Shown here piece by piece: positions 54,046-62,530 of a stretch of DNA of 64,000 bases (the first letter of the stretch is position 1; the number at the start of each line of letters is the position of its first letter). The position numbers and the translations under genes are program-made. Below the pieces are notes generated by a model. It saw only the letters and a list, made by a program, of their open reading frames with translations. It was not told the origin of the DNA and ran no database searches. Origin of the DNA: Pacificispira sp033344895. GTDB taxonomy: Bacteria > Pseudomonadota > Alphaproteobacteria > UBA8366 > Aestuariispiraceae. The stretch lies in the NCBI GenBank assembly GCA_965229685.1, contig OZ245920.1, positions 1-64,000 of the forward strand, written 5' to 3'.

Positions 54046-54669
54046 ATGCCCAGAAAACCAACGGCTGTGACGGGTGTGACGGGTTGTCCCCATATAAGCG
54101 TCACGCGTGCGCGTACGCGCGCCCGTGAACGGGTTACGGAGCAACCCGTCACATCCGTCACACCCGTCAGCGTCGGCGTGGTCCTCGACGGCGACGGTCT
54201 CCCCGATGCCGTCCTCGCGCTCGACCTCGGCACGTCCACGGGCTGGGCGATCCGCGGCGTCGACGGGTTGGTGACCAGCGGCACGGTGAGCTTCCGGCCC
54301 GGCCGCTACGACGGCGGCGGCATGCGTTACCTGCGCTTCGGCAACTGGCTGACCGAACTCGACCGGCTGAGCGGACCGCTGTCCGGGATCTGGTTCGAGG
54401 AGGTCCGCCGCCATCTCGGCACCGACGCTGCGCATGTCTATGGCGGACTGATGGCGACGCTCACGAGCTGGGCGGAGCTGCGTGGCGTGCCCTACGAGGG
54501 CGTCCCGGTCGGCACTATCAAGCGACACGTCACGGGGCTGGGCAACGCGCCGAAGGCCTCGGTTGTCGCGGCCATCCGCGATCGAGGTTTCGCGCCCGAG
54601 AACGACGACGAGGCCGACGCGTTGGCGCTCCTGCTGTGGGCGATCGAGACGAAGGGCGGATTGCGATGA
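54046..54669 (+). CDS. RuvC-like resolvase
   Basis: 207 residues from an ATG just after the primase gene. The RNase H-like fold is shown by Asp60 (LALDLGTSTGWAIR), a glutamate at 118-119 (IWFEEVRRH), and Asp187/188 with Asp191 (ENDDEADALALLLWA). The catalytic pattern matches phage RuvC-like Holliday-junction resolvases. The first 45 residues are low-complexity because they overlap the iteron cluster; the functional start may be later. A role in resolving replication or packaging intermediates is inferred. Confidence 0.82.
   Translation: MPRKPTAVTGVTGCPHISVTRARTRARERVTEQPVTSVTPVSVGVVLDGDGLPDAVLALDLGTSTGWAIRGVDGLVTSGTVSFRPGRYDGGGMRYLRFGNWLTELDRLSGPLSGIWFEEVRRHLGTDAAHVYGGLMATLTSWAELRGVPYEGVPVGTIKRHVTGLGNAPKASVVAAIRDRGFAPENDDEADALALLLWAIETKGGLR
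54066..54170 (+). repeat. 9-bp iterons in inverted clusters, candidate phage origin
   Basis: Two tandem TGTGACGGG copies (54066-54083) are opposed by three tandem copies of the inverse, CCCGTCACA (54145-54153), TCCGTCACA (54154-54162) and a partial CCCGTCA (54163). Between them lie an AT-rich CATATAAG and a perfect 12-bp palindrome GCGCGTACGCGC (54109-54120). The cluster follows the primase-helicase gene, a usual position for a phage replication origin. Confidence 0.55.
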
Positions 54670-55130
54670 ACCCGCAGGCCAATCGGGCGATCGTCAGGTG
54701 GACGCCCAGCTTGGTCGAGGCGCGGCTCTCCGAGGCCGCCTTCGTCCTGAAGCGCCTGCCCGAGCCCCGGCTCTTCGGGTACTTCAGCACCTGGCCGGAG
54801 ATCCGGCACACCTTTGCCGATCAGGTCGGCCAGGAGCCGCGTCGCCTCCGGGTGCTCCCGTCTCCCCAGGCGATCAGTCGGATGGAGGAGACGCTGAGCT
54901 GGACGGTCTGCCTCGAACCCATCGACGGCAAGATCGTCTGGATGCGCGCCTTCGGCTCGCGCTGGCGCGAGATCTGCCGGACGGTCGGGCTGCAACGGGC
55001 CTCGGCTCATCATCACTGGATCTACGGGATCTGTCGGATCTCGCATCACCTCAACCAGCAGAGGCTCAATCCGCGTCTGTCGATGCAGCAGGTCATCGAC
55101 CTCGCGCGGGCAGATGATCCTGCCTTCTGA
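54666..55130 (+). CDS. DUF6362 family phage protein
   Basis: 154 residues from an ATG overlapping the RuvC-like stop (ATGA). Matches the DUF6362 pattern: TPSLVEARLSEAAFVLKRLP, AISRMEETLSWTVCLEP, LPEPRLFGYFSTWPEIRH, and IYGICRISHHLNQQ. A helix-turn-helix-like end (WREICRTVGLQRASAHHHWIYG) suggests DNA binding. The function is unknown; it is a common gene upstream of phage packaging modules. Confidence 0.82.
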   Translation: MNPQANRAIVRWTPSLVEARLSEAAFVLKRLPEPRLFGYFSTWPEIRHTFADQVGQEPRRLRVLPSPQAISRMEETLSWTVCLEPIDGKIVWMRAFGSRWREICRTVGLQRASAHHHWIYGICRISHHLNQQRLNPRLSMQQVIDLARADDPAF

Positions 55131-55485
55131 GGGGGCGTCGCCGGTCTGATATTTTCTGCCAGACACTTTTCGCGTCCAGCCGGTATGTGAGCGGTAAGTT
55201 CGGGAAGTGCGCCGACTGGCCGCCGCCTTCTACCGCCGAGTTCACGGGTCCTTCCTGGCGACTTCGTATGCTGGCGGGCGAAGCGCGGCATTTCGCCAGC
55301 GACAGGGCCGGATTTTTGGGAAGCCAGCCGGAGTCCACCCCGACCGTCGCTCGCCGATACCTTCAATAAATCAAAGCCTTCGCGCCACGCCCAGGTGGAT
55401 GCCGGTGGACTCCGATGGAGTCCAGCGCCGGGTCCAGTGATGGACTCCGGTCCCGGCGTCTGGCTTCGCTCGAACAGGATCGTTC
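55131..55485. other. 355-base non-coding region before the methyltransferase
   Basis: No credible gene. It carries the TGGACTCC repeat cluster and, probably, the promoter of the methyltransferase gene. An isolated AT-rich stretch (CTTCAATAAATC, about 55361) is visible. I see no terminator for the upstream operon. Confidence 0.5.
55330..55448 (+). repeat. TGGACTCC repeat cluster upstream of the ParB-methyltransferase
   Basis: Four exact copies of TGGACTCC or its complement GGAGTCCA: 55330-55337 (inverted), 55406-55413 and 55417-55424 as a perfect inverted pair with a GAT spacer, and 55441-55448. They lie in the gene-free 355-base stretch before the ParB-methyltransferase start at 55486, where an operator or DNA-binding cluster is expected. 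Confidence 0.6.
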
Positions 55486-56799
55486 ATGATGCTCAGCTTC
55501 GCGCCAGATGCGATCGAGACCTGGCCGCTCGACCGGCTGAAGCCCTATGCGCAGAACGCCAAGACGCACGGGGACGATCAGGTCGCGAAAATCGCCGCCA
55601 GCATGGCGGAGTTCGGCTGGACGGTCCCGGTGCTCGTCGCCGAGGACGGCGAGGTAATCGCCGGCCATGGGCGCATCCTGGCGGCGACCGAGCTCGGGCT
55701 GACCGAGGCACCGGTAATCGTGCTCGGTCATCTGACCGAGGCTCAGCGGCGCGCATACCGCATCGCCGACAACAAGCTGACCGAGATGGGCGGCTGGGAC
55801 GAGGACCTGCTATCCGCTGAACTGAAAGGCTTGTTGGCCGAGGAGTTCGATCTCTCGCTGATCGGCATCGCCGACGGCGAGCTGGACCGGCTGCTCGCGG
55901 AGACGGGAGCCGATGACGGCACCGCCGGTGGTGGCCAGCCGCCGGTCGTCGTCCCGGAGCCGCCGCGCAATCCGGCGTCGAGGCCGGGCGATCTCTGGCG
56001 GCTCGGGGACCACCGGTTGCTCTGTGGCGATTCGACCGATGTGGAGGACGTGCGCCGTCTGATGAACGGCGAGCGCGCGGTCCTGTTCGCTACCGACCCG
56101 CCCTATCTGGTCGACTACGACGGCTCCAACCACCCGACGCGGAACAAGGACTGGAGCCAATCCTACGGCGTCACCTGGGACGACAGTTCGCAGGGCGCGG
56201 AGCTTTACGACGGCTTCATAGCCGCCGCCGTGGCCGAGGCGATCACCGAGGACGCCGCCTGGTATTGCTGGCACGCGTCCCGCCGCCAAGCGATGCTGGA
56301 AGCGTGCTGGGAGAAGGCCGGCGCCTTCGTCCATCAGCAGATCATCTGGGTGAAGGACCGCGGCGTCCTGACCCGGTCCCATTACCTTTGGAAGCACGAG
56401 CCCTGCTTCATGGGCTGGCGGCGCCCGAACCGTCCGCCGAAGGTCGCCGAGGAGACGCTGCCCTCGACCTGGGAGATGCCGTCCTTCACGAAGGACGAGC
56501 GTCCCGACCACCCGACGCCGAAACCACTCGACGCGTTCGGTATCCCGATGCGCCAGCATGTCGAGCGCGGCGGGCTTTGCTACGAGCCGTTCTCGGGCTC
56601 CGGCTCGCAGATCATGGCGGGCGAGGCGAACGGACGCCGTGTCTACGCGATGGAGATCAGCCCGGCCTATGTCGATGTCGCCGTGGAGCGCTGGCAGGCC
56701 GAGACAGGCCGGGACGCTATTCTCGATGGCGACGGTCGGACCTTCGCGAAGGTTCGGGAAGAGAGGTTGCGCGAATCCGATGCGGCGGATGCGGCATGA
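55486..56799 (+). CDS. ParB-N/DNA N6-adenine methyltransferase fusion
   Basis: 437 residues. The N-terminal ParB/Srx-like domain (about 8-120) has LKPYAQNAKTHGDDQVAKIAASM, GEVIAGHGRILAATEL and RAYRIADNKL. The methyltransferase part has motif IV DPPY (about 204-207), VKDRGVLTRSHYLWKHE, and motif I FSGSGSQ (about 366-372), a beta-class order typical of N6-adenine enzymes. It has no nuclease partner, so it is an orphan methylase probably for protection or gene control. The repeats upstream may be bound by its ParB domain. Confidence 0.88.
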   Translation: MMLSFAPDAIETWPLDRLKPYAQNAKTHGDDQVAKIAASMAEFGWTVPVLVAEDGEVIAGHGRILAATELGLTEAPVIVLGHLTEAQRRAYRIADNKLTEMGGWDEDLLSAELKGLLAEEFDLSLIGIADGELDRLLAETGADDGTAGGGQPPVVVPEPPRNPASRPGDLWRLGDHRLLCGDSTDVEDVRRLMNGERAVLFATDPPYLVDYDGSNHPTRNKDWSQSYGVTWDDSSQGAELYDGFIAAAVAEAITEDAAWYCWHASRRQAMLEACWEKAGAFVHQQIIWVKDRGVLTRSHYLWKHEPCFMGWRRPNRPPKVAEETLPSTWEMPSFTKDERPDHPTPKPLDAFGIPMRQHVERGGLCYEPFSGSGSQIMAGEANGRRVYAMEISPAYVDVAVERWQAETGRDAILDGDGRTFAKVREERLRESDAADAA

Positions 56800-57020
56800 A
56801 GCAGTCGCGCGCCATGTCGCTTGTCGAGGCTGTCGCCAACGTCGCCGTGGGCTTCGGCGTTGCCGTCGTCACGCAGATCCTGATCTTCCCAGTGTTCGGA
56901 CTCCAAACGACGCTGGTACAAAATCTGAAGATGGGCGCGGTATTCACCGTGGTGAGCATCGCGCGGTCGTTTGCGCTCCGGCGGCTGTTCGAGGCGATCC
57001 GGGTGCGCGGCGCCCGATGA
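56796..57020 (+). CDS. Small DUF7220-type membrane protein
   Basis: 74 residues from an ATG overlapping the methyltransferase stop. Two hydrophobic segments (VEAVANVAVGFGVAVVTQILI, about 10-30, and VFTVVSIARSFALRRLFEAI) and the FPVFGLQTTL motif match DUF7220, a small phage membrane protein that may link to injection or superinfection. The function is unknown. Confidence 0.8.
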   Translation: MKQSRAMSLVEAVANVAVGFGVAVVTQILIFPVFGLQTTLVQNLKMGAVFTVVSIARSFALRRLFEAIRVRGAR

Positions 57021-57047
57021 GAAACCGCCGCCCCGAAGGACGGCGGT
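57021..57047 (-). terminator. Terminator hairpin between converging phage genes
   Basis: Arms ACCGCCG (57024-57030) and CGGCGGT (57041-57047) enclose a 10-base loop. On the minus strand it is followed by TTTCTC, so it may end the DUF3489-type gene. The plus strand lacks a clear T run. Confidence 0.5.
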
Positions 57048-57072
57048 CTCCGCGATGGCAGATGCTGCCGCG

Positions 57073-57657
57073 TCAGGCGGGCGGCAGCTTGTAGACCCGC
57101 CCGCGCCCCTCGACCTTCTCGGAGGTGACGTCGAGGCCGAGCTTCTTCTTCAGTGCTCCGGCGATGGCGCCCCGCACCGTGTGCGGCTGCCATCCGGTGG
57201 CTTCGACGATCTCGGCGATGGTCGCGCCGTTCTCGGTGCGGAGCATCTCGATCAGCAGCGCCTGCTTGGTACCCTCGCGCGCTGTCCGCGCCTTGGGTGC
57301 GAACTTCGTGGCGGCGGCGTCAGATGCGGCGTCGTCGGCCGGCGTCTGGGTGGCGCCCGTGGGCGCGCTGTCGGCGCCTTCCGGCTCGACCCCGATGGCG
57401 GCAAGGCCTGCGTCGGTGATCTGCAGGAGGACCGCGCGACCGTCCTCGCCGTTCCGCCAGATGCGGTTCAACGCCGGGTCGGCCTTGGTCTGCGCATCGG
57501 TGACGCGCTCGGCGATCAACCCGCGGGAGAGGAGTGCGCCGACCACCTTGGCGGCGGCGTTGCCCCGCAGCGAGCCGGGCAGCGGCAGGACATTGCGAGC
57601 GTCGTGCTGCGCGGCAGCGCTCAGGACCACGAGCTGGGTATCGGAAAGTTTCGGCAT
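57073..57657 (-). CDS. DUF3489 domain protein
   Basis: 194 residues from the ATG that begins PKLSDTQLVVLSAAAQHDAR; the longer frame is rejected. The N-terminal domain (about 1-80) is a wHTH-like module (VVGALLSRGLIAERVTDAQT). After an Ala/Thr-rich linker the C-terminal DUF3489 domain (about 130-190) reads GTKQALLIEMLRTENGATIAE, IVEATGWQPHTVRGAIAGAL and KKKLGLDVTSEKVEGRGRVY, a winged helix common in phages. It is probably a transcription regulator. Confidence 0.85.
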   Translation of the reverse strand: MPKLSDTQLVVLSAAAQHDARNVLPLPGSLRGNAAAKVVGALLSRGLIAERVTDAQTKADPALNRIWRNGEDGRAVLLQITDAGLAAIGVEPEGADSAPTGATQTPADDAASDAAATKFAPKARTAREGTKQALLIEMLRTENGATIAEIVEATGWQPHTVRGAIAGALKKKLGLDVTSEKVEGRGRVYKLPPA

Positions 57658-57751
57658 TTGTCGTCTCCGTCGTATCCGGGCGCGCGGGATGCGGGCCCTT
57701 CTACGAGGTCGAGCCCGCCATGCGGCGGGCGGGACCCGGAGACGCGGCGTC

Positions 57752-58132
57752 TCAGGCGTCGGATTCGGCAAGGATCTCGAAGTGGGTGGCGAAGCCCGTG
57801 AGATAGGGAAGTCCGACGGGCATTCCGGTGTCGCGGCTGGTGCGTCGGTCGATACGCCAGTCCATCCAGCGGGCGACGGCGGCGTCGATGGCATCCTTCA
57901 GCGTGTCGCCCCGCGCGAGTGCGTTGGCGACGTCGTCGGCGAAGTGGCGGCCGTGGCGGCTGTCGAGGAAGTCGCGCACCCCGTCGGGTGAGACGCCGGT
58001 GGCCGCTGCGATGCTCTCGCTCGCCAGCGTCCAGGCCGTGGGTGCGTCGGCGGTCAAACCGTGCTCGATCCGGTCGATGGTCCCCCAGAAGCCCCATTCG
58101 GTGTTGCGGGTGGGGAGGATCGTGGTGGTCAT
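57752..58132 (-). CDS. Phage protein of unknown function
   Basis: 126 residues. It begins ILPTRNTEWGFWGTIDR and contains AWTLASESIAAATGVSPDGVRD, ADDVANALARGDTLKDAIDAAV and WMDWRIDRRTSRDTGMPVG. It is helical with no catalytic motif. It is divergent from the terminase small subunit, with a 101-base gap holding both promoters. The type is widespread in alphaproteobacterial prophages. Confidence 0.65.
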   Translation of the reverse strand: MTTTILPTRNTEWGFWGTIDRIEHGLTADAPTAWTLASESIAAATGVSPDGVRDFLDSRHGRHFADDVANALARGDTLKDAIDAAVARWMDWRIDRRTSRDTGMPVGLPYLTGFATHFEILAESDA

Positions 58133-58233
58133 CGTCTGGCTCCTGGCTTGATCGTGTTGGCCCCATACAGGCTCCGATCCGCGCCGCTATCAAGCAGATA
58201 AGTGCATCATTTCATTGTTGTTTTAGAGGTCGC

Positions 58234-58800
58234 ATGCAGGGCATGAGCGAGCGCCAATATGCCGCCCATGTCGGGCTGTCGCGCGGCGCGATCCAGAAGG
58301 CGAAGGCCGCCGGCCGGCTGGTCCTGCATGCCGACGGCTCGATCGATGCCGCGGCGAGTGACGCGCAGCGGGCCGAGACGACCGATCCATCGAAGAGCCG
58401 CCCAAAGGGGGCGTCCGCGGGGTCCGGAATGAAGCCGGTGCCGGAGGCGGCGGTCTCGGCGGTGGGCGACACACTCAAGGAACAGGGGATGGCCGCGCCG
58501 GTGACCGGCGGCGGCACGACCTTCCTGCAGGCGAAGACCGCGCACGAGGTGCTGAAGGCGCAGGAGCGGCGCATCCGGCTCGCCAAGCTCAAGGGCGAAC
58601 TCGTCGATCGTGACCGCGCCACGGCGCTGGTGTTTCGGCTCGCGCGCGAGGAGCGGGACGCATGGGTCAACTGGCCGGCGCGGGTCGCCGCGCTGATGGC
58701 GGCGGAGTTGGGGACGGAGACGGCGGCCATGCAGAAGGTTCTGGAGGCCCATGTCCGCGCCCATCTCGACGAGCTCGCCCAGCCCCGCATCGCCCTCTGA
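58234..58800 (+). CDS. Terminase small subunit-like protein
   Basis: 188 residues from an ATG with TTAGAGG just upstream; a second ATG three codons later is possible. The N-terminus is a Nu1-type helix-turn-helix (ERQYAAHVGLSRGAIQKAKAAG), a linker follows, and the C-terminal part is helical (TAHEVLKAQERRIRLAKLKGE, DRATALVFRLAREERDAWVNW). It is expected to recognise the packaging start and recruit the large subunit. The last 50 bases overlap the large subunit gene. Confidence 0.8.
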   Translation: MQGMSERQYAAHVGLSRGAIQKAKAAGRLVLHADGSIDAAASDAQRAETTDPSKSRPKGASAGSGMKPVPEAAVSAVGDTLKEQGMAAPVTGGGTTFLQAKTAHEVLKAQERRIRLAKLKGELVDRDRATALVFRLAREERDAWVNWPARVAALMAAELGTETAAMQKVLEAHVRAHLDELAQPRIAL

Positions 58801-60745
58801 AAAGATTGCCGGGTTCGACGGCGCCGAAGCGCTGATCCGGGCCTGGGGCCGCGGGCTGACGCCCGACCCCTGGCTCACGGTTTCGGAATGGTCGGACACG
58901 CATCGCTGGCTGTCTTCACGCGCCTCGGCCGAGCCGGGGCGCTACCGGACCGAGCGCACGCCCTACATGCGCGCGATCATGGACGCGCTCTCGCCGAGCC
59001 ATCCGGCGCAGCGGGTCGTGTTCATGAAAGCCGCGCAGGTCGGCGCGACGGAGGCCGGCAACAACTGGATCGGCTTCGTGATGCACCACGCGCCGGGGCC
59101 GATGCTGGCGGTCCAGCCGACGGTGGAGCTAGCCAAGCGCAACTCGCGCCAGCGCATCGATCCGCTGATCGAGGAGAGCCCGGCGCTCCGGGAGCGGGTG
59201 AAGCCGGCGCGGGCGCGCGACAGTGGCAACACGCAGCTGTCGAAGGATTTTCCGGGCGGCGTACTGGTGATGACCGGGGCCAACTCCGCCGTAGGTCTGC
59301 GCTCGATGCCGGCGCGCTACGTCTTCCTCGACGAGGTGGACGCCTATCCGGCTTCGGCCGACGAGGAAGGCGACCCCGTGGGGCTCGCCGAGGCGCGCTC
59401 GCTGACCTTCGCCCATCGGCGCAAGGTCTTCCTGGTCTCTACGCCGACCATTCGCGGCGTGAGCCGGATCGAGCGGGAATTTGATGCGAGCGACCGGCGC
59501 CGCTTCTTCGTGCCGTGTCCCCATTGCGGGGAGATGCAGTGGCTCAGGTTCGAGCGGCTGCGCTGGGAGAAGCGAAAGCCCGAGACCGCCGCCTATCATT
59601 GCGATTCCTGTGACGCCCCCATTCCGGAGCACCACAAGGCCGCGATGCTGGCCGCGGGCGAATGGCGGGCGACAGCCGAGGCCGACGATGTGCGGACGGT
59701 GGGGTTTCATCTCTCGGCGCTCTATTCGCCGCCGGGCTGGAAGACCTGGGCAGACATCGCGCGGGACAAGGAGGCCGCGAAGGGCTCCGACGAGGCCGAG
59801 CGGGTGTTCCGCAACACGGTGCTCGGCGAGACCTGGATCGAGACGGGCGATGCGCCGGACTGGCAGCGCCTCGTCGAGCGCCGGGAGGTCTGGCCTGCGG
59901 GGACCATCCCGGCAGGCGGGCTGTTCCTGACCGCGGGCGCCGACGTCCAGAAGGACCGGATCGAGGTTGATGTCTGGGCCTGGGGCCGTGGGCTGGAAAG
60001 CTGGCTCGTCGATCACGTGGTGATCGAGGGCGGGCCCGGCGATCCGGCTTGCTGGCAGACGCTGACCGACCTCTTGGGCCGCAGCTGGCGGCATGCCGGC
60101 GGTGCGGAACTCGGGCTTGCCCGACTGGCCATCGACACGGGCTACGAGACCGCTGCCGTCTATGGCTGGGCGCGCTCGGTCGGCTTCGCACAAGTCGCCC
60201 CAGTCAAGGGCCTCGAGGGGTTTAACCGGACGAGTCCCGTCTCGGGGCCGACGTTCGTGGACGCCACCGCTGGCGGGAAGCGGCTGCGCCGCGGCGCTCG
60301 GCTGTGGACCGTGGCCGTCTCGACCTTCAAGGCCGAGACCTATCGCTTCCTGCGGTTGCCGCGTCCGACGCCCGAGGAGTTGGAGGTCGGCGCGGCGTTC
60401 CCGCTCGGTACCGTGCATCTGCCCGGCTGGGCCGATACCGAGTGGATCAAGCAGCTCACCGCCGAGCAGCTGGTGACGGTCAGGAACCGGCGCGGCTTCG
60501 CCCGGCTGGAATGGCAGAAGCTCCGCGAGCGCAATGAGGCGCTGGACTGTCGGGTTTATGCCCGCTCCGCCGCCTGGATCGCGGGCGCGGACCGGTGGTC
60601 CGAGACGACATGGGCCGATCTGGAAGCGCAGCTCGGCGTCCCGACCGGCATGGATACGCCGGCCGGCATGATCGGGCGGCCGGTATCGCAACAGCAAGGC
60701 AAGCGCCGCTCCGACTGGCTCGGGCGGCGTGAAGGATGGTTCTGA
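58751..60745 (+). CDS. Terminase large subunit (lambda GpA type)
   Basis: 664 residues. The ATPase half shows VVFMKAAQVGATEAGNNWIG (Walker A variant), LDEVDAYPAS (Walker B), LVSTPTIRGVSRIE, and a zinc-ribbon-like CPHCGEMQW with CDSC. The nuclease half has GADVQKDRIEVDVWAWGRG, LARLAIDTGYETAAVYGWA (metal sites) and VRNRRGFARLEWQKLRERNEALDC. It packages DNA into the prohead and cuts the concatemer, as in lambda-like phages. It is the first of four tightly packed structural genes. Confidence 0.95.
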   Translation: MSAPISTSSPSPASPSEKIAGFDGAEALIRAWGRGLTPDPWLTVSEWSDTHRWLSSRASAEPGRYRTERTPYMRAIMDALSPSHPAQRVVFMKAAQVGATEAGNNWIGFVMHHAPGPMLAVQPTVELAKRNSRQRIDPLIEESPALRERVKPARARDSGNTQLSKDFPGGVLVMTGANSAVGLRSMPARYVFLDEVDAYPASADEEGDPVGLAEARSLTFAHRRKVFLVSTPTIRGVSRIEREFDASDRRRFFVPCPHCGEMQWLRFERLRWEKRKPETAAYHCDSCDAPIPEHHKAAMLAAGEWRATAEADDVRTVGFHLSALYSPPGWKTWADIARDKEAAKGSDEAERVFRNTVLGETWIETGDAPDWQRLVERREVWPAGTIPAGGLFLTAGADVQKDRIEVDVWAWGRGLESWLVDHVVIEGGPGDPACWQTLTDLLGRSWRHAGGAELGLARLAIDTGYETAAVYGWARSVGFAQVAPVKGLEGFNRTSPVSGPTFVDATAGGKRLRRGARLWTVAVSTFKAETYRFLRLPRPTPEELEVGAAFPLGTVHLPGWADTEWIKQLTAEQLVTVRNRRGFARLEWQKLRERNEALDCRVYARSAAWIAGADRWSETTWADLEAQLGVPTGMDTPAGMIGRPVSQQQGKRRSDWLGRREGWF

Positions 60746-60788
60746 GCAAGAGGCGCGGAGAGCCGACGGCTCGACAGGGAAATAGGAC

Positions 60789-60995
60789 ATGGCGGACTGG
60801 ACGGAAGCGGAACTCGCGGCGCTCCGGCGCGCCTATGCGAACGGGACCACGCGGGTGAGCTATGACGGCAAGACCGTCGAATACGGTTCCGCCGAGGATC
60901 TGCTCGGGCGCATCCGGACCATCGAGCGCCAGATCGCTGGCGCGGCGAACTGCCCCATCGCGGGTTTCGCCGGCTTCGCGCGCGGGGACCGCTGA
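60789..60995 (+). CDS. GpW-like head-tail joining protein
   Basis: 68 residues with GGGAAATAGGAC upstream. The pattern ELAALRRAYANGTTRVSYDGKTVEYGSAEDLLGRIRTIERQI matches the gpW family, small proteins that close the head and join it to the tail. The TGATG junction with the portal gene shows coupling. Confidence 0.88.
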   Translation: MADWTEAELAALRRAYANGTTRVSYDGKTVEYGSAEDLLGRIRTIERQIAGAANCPIAGFAGFARGDR

Positions 60996-62515
60996 TGTCG
61001 GTGTCCTGGTTCGACCGGGCCATCGCGACCGTCGCCCCACGGGCTGCCACCCGGCGCGTGTTGGCGCGGCAGGCCTTCGAAGGGCTTGCCCGCAGCTACG
61101 AGGGCGCGGGGCGCGGCAGGCGCACCGATGGCTGGCATGCGCCGGGATCTTCGGCGGATGCCGAGATCGGCCGGGCGGGCGCGCTGCTGCGCGACCGGAT
61201 GCGGGACCTGGTGCGCAACAACCCGCATGCGGCCAAGGCGGTCTCGGTACTGGTCAACAACATCGTCGGCGCCGGCATCATGCCACGCGCCGCCAGCGGA
61301 GACGCTGCACTCGACCGCGAGGTCGACCGGCTCTTCGAGATCTGGGCACGGGCCTGCGACGCCGACGGGCAGCTCGACTTCTACGGGCTGCAGACGCTCG
61401 CCTGTCGCGAGATGGTCGAGGCCGGCGAGGTGCTGGTCCGACGCCGGCCGCGACGTGCCGGCGACGGCGTCATGCCGCCGGTGCAGCTGCAGCTGCTGGA
61501 AGCCGACTTCCTCGACGCGACCCGCAACGGGGCGCTCGGCTCCGGGCAGGCGGTCCAGGGAATCGAGTTCGACGCGCTCGGTCGGCGCCGGGCCTACTGG
61601 CTCTTCGGCGCGCATCCGGGCGACGCAATGCTCAGCCTGACGGGCGGGCTCGCCAGCCGGGCGATCCCGGCCTCCGAGATCGCCCATGTCTATGAGAAGC
61701 AGCGCACGCAGGCGCGCGGCGTGCCCTGGGGCGCGCCGGTCATCCGCGCGCTTCGCGATCTCGACGATTACGAAGTAGCCGAGATCGTCCGCAAGAAGAC
61801 CGAGGCCTGCGTCACCGCGATCGTCTTCGGCGAGGAGGAAGCGCAGCAGGGCATCGCGCCATCCGTGGTCGACGCCGACGGCAACCGGGTCGAGCAGTTC
61901 GAGCCGGGCCTCATCGCCTATGCCCGCGGCGGCAAGGACATCCGCTTCAACCAGCCCGCGGCGACGGGCGGCTATGGCGAGTACAAGCGCGCGAGCCTGC
62001 ATACGATCTCGGCGGGTTTCCGCGTGCCCTACGAGCTTCTCACCGGGGATCTCTCCCAGGTGAACTACTCGTCGATCCGGGCGGGACTCGTGGAGTTCCG
62101 CCGGATGATCGACGCGGTGCAGTGGCAGCTCTTCATCCCGATGTTCTGTGCGCCGGTCTGGCGCTGGTTCACGGAAGCCGCCTGGGCGGCGGGACGCATC
62201 CCGACCGCGGACGTGCCCGTCGAATGGTCGCCGCCCAAGTTCGAGGCGGTCGATCCGCAGAAGGACGCGATGGCGGACCTGCTCGCCATCCGCTCGGGCA
62301 CCATGACGCTCGCAGAGGCCATCGCCCGGCAGGGCCGCAACCCCGACGCGGTGCTGGCCGAGATCGCGGCCACGAACGGCAAGCTCGACGAGTTGGGCCT
62401 CGTCCTCGACAGCGACCCGCGTCGCGTCACCAAGACGGGCAGCGCGCAAACGAACGACCCGTCCGAACCTGAGCGTGTAGCCGATCCGGATGACCCGGAC
62501 GGCGACGAGACCTGA
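60995..62515 (+). CDS. Phage portal protein (lambda family)
   Basis: 506 residues of the lambda gpB-type portal. Family marks are RDLVRNNPHAAKAVSVLVNNIVG, QLLEADFLDATRNG, GIEFDALGRRRAYWLF, HVYEKQRTQARGVPWGAPVIRALRDLDDYEVAE and LTGDLSQVNYSSIRAGLVEFRRMIDAVQW. It forms the dodecameric ring through which DNA enters the head. The C-terminal tail is acidic and flexible. It is followed 15 bases later by the protease-capsid gene. Confidence 0.94.
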   Translation: MSVSWFDRAIATVAPRAATRRVLARQAFEGLARSYEGAGRGRRTDGWHAPGSSADAEIGRAGALLRDRMRDLVRNNPHAAKAVSVLVNNIVGAGIMPRAASGDAALDREVDRLFEIWARACDADGQLDFYGLQTLACREMVEAGEVLVRRRPRRAGDGVMPPVQLQLLEADFLDATRNGALGSGQAVQGIEFDALGRRRAYWLFGAHPGDAMLSLTGGLASRAIPASEIAHVYEKQRTQARGVPWGAPVIRALRDLDDYEVAEIVRKKTEACVTAIVFGEEEAQQGIAPSVVDADGNRVEQFEPGLIAYARGGKDIRFNQPAATGGYGEYKRASLHTISAGFRVPYELLTGDLSQVNYSSIRAGLVEFRRMIDAVQWQLFIPMFCAPVWRWFTEAAWAAGRIPTADVPVEWSPPKFEAVDPQKDAMADLLAIRSGTMTLAEAIARQGRNPDAVLAEIAATNGKLDELGLVLDSDPRRVTKTGSAQTNDPSEPERVADPDDPDGDET

Positions 62516-62530
62516 TCCGAGGAAATCCTG

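Noticed and set aside
51452..54061. 869-codon antisense frame across the primase-helicase
   Set aside because: High-GC codon structure leaves the antisense frame open; the plus-strand protein has Walker and primase motifs and the antisense has none.
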